Shown here in pieces: positions 62,400-64,000 of a stretch of DNA of 64,000 nt. How positions within the stretch are numbered: position 1 is the first letter of the stretch; every line of letters starts with the position of its first letter. A program made the position numbers and the translations under genes. Under the pieces are notes generated by a model, which searched no databases, had not been told where the DNA came from, and saw nothing but the letters and a program-made list of their open reading frames with translations. The DNA comes from Lysinimonas soli (GTDB taxonomy: Bacteria; Actinomycetota; Actinomycetes; Actinomycetales; Microbacteriaceae). The stretch spans positions 496,001 to 560,000 of the forward strand of contig NZ_JBHSMG010000002.1 of assembly GCF_042655435.1 (NCBI RefSeq), in the 5' to 3' direction.

Positions 62400-63626
62400 A
62401 TGGAGAGCAGCACCGTCATCGACGACCTCGTCGAGCTCGTGCGGATCCCGACCGTCAGCGGCGAGGAAGACGCTGCGGAGCGATTCTTCGAGAATTGGTT
62501 CGCCGAGCGCGGCTGGCAGCTGGACCGGCAGGCGCTCGCGGCGACGGCGGCGGCGCAGACTCCGCGGGGTCGCGCGGAGCCGCGCCCCTCGCAGCGGCAC
62601 AACCTGTTCGGCTGGCTTGGAACGCCGACCGGGCGTCCGATCGTCACCCTCAACGCCCACTACGACGTCGTCCCCGTCATCGACCCCGACGACTGGACAA
62701 CAGCTCCCTTCGGCGCCGACCGGCGTGACGGAGCGATCTACGGGCGCGGCGCGGTCGACAACAAAGCGGGTGTGATCGCGGCGCTGTACGCCCTGCAACT
62801 CGTGCACGAGCGAGGAGTCGAGCTCCCGTTCGACCTCATGGTCGAGCTCATCGTCGCGGAGGAGACCACCGGGCTCGGCACCGTCGCCGCACTCGAGCGG
62901 TTTCCCTCCCGACGCGCGGCGGTCGTCCTCGAGCCGACCGGATGCGACGTGGTCGCCGCCAACTCGGGAGCCCTCTTCTTCACGATTCGTATCGAGGGGC
63001 GAGCCTCGCACACCTCGGTGCCCTGGCGTGGCGAGGATGCCTTGCGCCGCCTGATCACCGTCTACGGCGCACTCCGCCAGCTCGGTGAGCGGCGCGACCT
63101 GGAGTGTCGGCATCCGCTCATGGAGCATCTCCCCAGTGCCGTGCCCACCGTCATCGGCACCCTGAGCGGCGGCGGATGGCGGGCGGCGGTCCCCGCGCAC
63201 GCCGCCATGTCGGGTCGTATCGGTGTGCTCCCGGGTGAGTCGCTCGAGAAGGTGCGCGCCGAGCTCGAAGCCGTCCTCGGGGCCGTATCGGCCTCCGACC
63301 CCTGGTTGACCGACCATCCGCCCCAGTTGACCTGGGACAACGATGGACTTCCGGGATGGGAGCTCGACTCCCGGGCCCCACTGGTCCGCGCGATGGTCGC
63401 CGGGCAGGAGGCCGCCGGACTCCCGGAGCGGGTCGTCGGCCTCAGTGCGGGCTGTGACGCAGGGACGCTCCGACGTGCAGGCATCCCCACGGTGGTCTTC
63501 GGACCCGGAGACATGGCCGTGGCGCACAGCGCAGACGAGCATGTGTCGGAAGCCGAAGTTCTGCGGGCGATCGAGATCCTCGCGTCGGGAATGATCGCGC
63601 TGGGCGCCGACGGGAACCTCGCATGA
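62400..63626 (+). CDS. M20-family metallopeptidase (ArgE/DapE-like)
   Basis: 408-aa di-zinc amidohydrolase. It has VRIPTVSGEED, NAHYDVVPV with first zinc His, GRGAVDNKAG with bridging Asp, ELIVAEETTGLGT with catalytic Glu-Glu, and the dimerisation domain (about residues 190-300, SHTSVPWRGEDA). ATG 62400 has GAGGAGG upstream. Substrate (N-acyl amino acid or dipeptide) cannot be read. It overlaps the next gene by 4 bp. Confidence 0.88.
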   Translation: MESSTVIDDLVELVRIPTVSGEEDAAERFFENWFAERGWQLDRQALAATAAAQTPRGRAEPRPSQRHNLFGWLGTPTGRPIVTLNAHYDVVPVIDPDDWTTAPFGADRRDGAIYGRGAVDNKAGVIAALYALQLVHERGVELPFDLMVELIVAEETTGLGTVAALERFPSRRAAVVLEPTGCDVVAANSGALFFTIRIEGRASHTSVPWRGEDALRRLITVYGALRQLGERRDLECRHPLMEHLPSAVPTVIGTLSGGGWRAAVPAHAAMSGRIGVLPGESLEKVRAELEAVLGAVSASDPWLTDHPPQLTWDNDGLPGWELDSRAPLVRAMVAGQEAAGLPERVVGLSAGCDAGTLRRAGIPTVVFGPGDMAVAHSADEHVSEAEVLRAIEILASGMIALGADGNLA

Positions 63627-64000
63627 CGCTCGAGGGGCGCGTCGTCGTCGTGACCGGCGCAGCGCGCGGGCTCGGACGGGGCATCGCCCACCGACTCGCC
63701 GACGACGGCGCCAGGGTCGCGGTGGTGGACCTCGATCTCCGCTCGTATCGCGACTTCCCGCTCGAGGCCGCCGCGATGACGGGGGAGACCACGGATGCCG
63801 AACTCCGGGCCATGGGTCACCGCAGCCGGGGATATGAGGTGGATCTCAGCGACGCGCGTGCGACGGCCGAGGTCTTCGCGACGATCCGGGATGAGCTCGG
63901 ACCAATCGACGGTCTCGTCTGCAACGCGGGCGGCGGCAGCGGCGATGTGCACGGAAACCGCGCGAGTTCGCTCGACCTCGTGGATCTCGAGAGCGCTTTG
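63623..64000 (+). CDS. Short-chain dehydrogenase/reductase, 3' end cut by window edge
   Basis: 126 codons are visible from ATG 63623, which overlaps the M20 stop (ATGA). The N-terminal cofactor motif VVVTGAARGLGRGIAHRLA, VAVVDLDLR with Asp (NAD preference) and the VCNAGGG stretch identify a classical SDR. The catalytic Ser-Tyr-Lys lie beyond the window. About 25 extra residues between strands 2 and 3 (about 45-75) are unusual. Confidence 0.85.
   Translation, partial: MTLEGRVVVVTGAARGLGRGIAHRLADDGARVAVVDLDLRSYRDFPLEAAAMTGETTDAELRAMGHRSRGYEVDLSDARATAEVFATIRDELGPIDGLVCNAGGGSGDVHGNRASSLDLVDLESAL

Overview
High-GC actinobacterial DNA, most likely from the Microbacteriaceae. The grounds are strong G/C bias at third codon positions, many GTG starts, menaquinone genes, several genes with a TANNNT -10 hexamer 6-7 nt before the start codon (leaderless transcription), and tRNA genes for Tyr, Thr and Met among cell-wall genes. 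The genus cannot be fixed from the sequence alone.

Region 1 (1-21232) looks like core chromosome. It holds menF (truncated by the window edge) and the divergent run menG, polyprenyl diphosphate synthase, FprA-type reductase and sulfurtransferase. A GntR regulator follows, then two secreted phosphate-releasing enzymes (a Tat-exported phospholipase C and a membrane-anchored LamG/EEP ecto-phosphodiesterase) behind a possible Pho box. Next come cardiolipin synthase and yajQ on the minus strand, a lytic transglycosylase, tRNA-Tyr, an acetyltransferase remnant, an inositol-phosphatase family protein, an M23 peptidase, a divergent pair of GH13 enzymes, and tRNA-Thr and tRNA-Met.

Region 2 (21233-about 60380) is an accessory zone stacked behind tRNA-Met. 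The 3' end of tRNA-Met recurs at 32222-32274 (53 of 53 nt), 58837-58875 (39 nt) and, degraded, at 60360-60379. I read these as attachment-site scars of successive or tandem integrative elements. No integrase gene survives in the window. Segment 2a (21612-31804) is a translationally coupled cassette: a secreted LamG/DNRLRE-type protein, a 2103-aa secreted RHS protein with a C-terminal domain resembling DUF4474, and a DUF5104-like lipoprotein. I propose it is an exported polymorphic toxin with its immunity protein. Segment 2b (32680-58311) holds an ABC efflux set with an OmpR-type two-component system, then two catabolic blocks. The first has a TrpXYZ-like ABC importer, an FMN hydroxyacid oxidase, RidA, an amino-acid-type ABC importer, an FAH-family enzyme, a ketopantoate-reductase-like enzyme and a HpcH/HpaI aldolase. 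The second has a LysR regulator, a ribose-type ABC importer, an SMP-30 lactonase and another HpcH/HpaI aldolase. Between them sit an odd fused HATPase/pseudo-receiver/LuxR protein and a PEBP-MarR pair. The layout suggests uptake and oxidation of hydroxy acids or sugar acids to pyruvate plus an aldehyde; the substrate cannot be named. Segment 2c (58391-60380) is scar tissue: a binding-protein remnant, an att copy followed by an intact rho-independent terminator, and a complete IS481-type element.

Region 3 (60512-64000) carries alanine dehydrogenase, a divergent Lrp/AsnC regulator, an M20 peptidase and the start of a short-chain dehydrogenase. Whether this is chromosome or still island cannot be decided inside the window.
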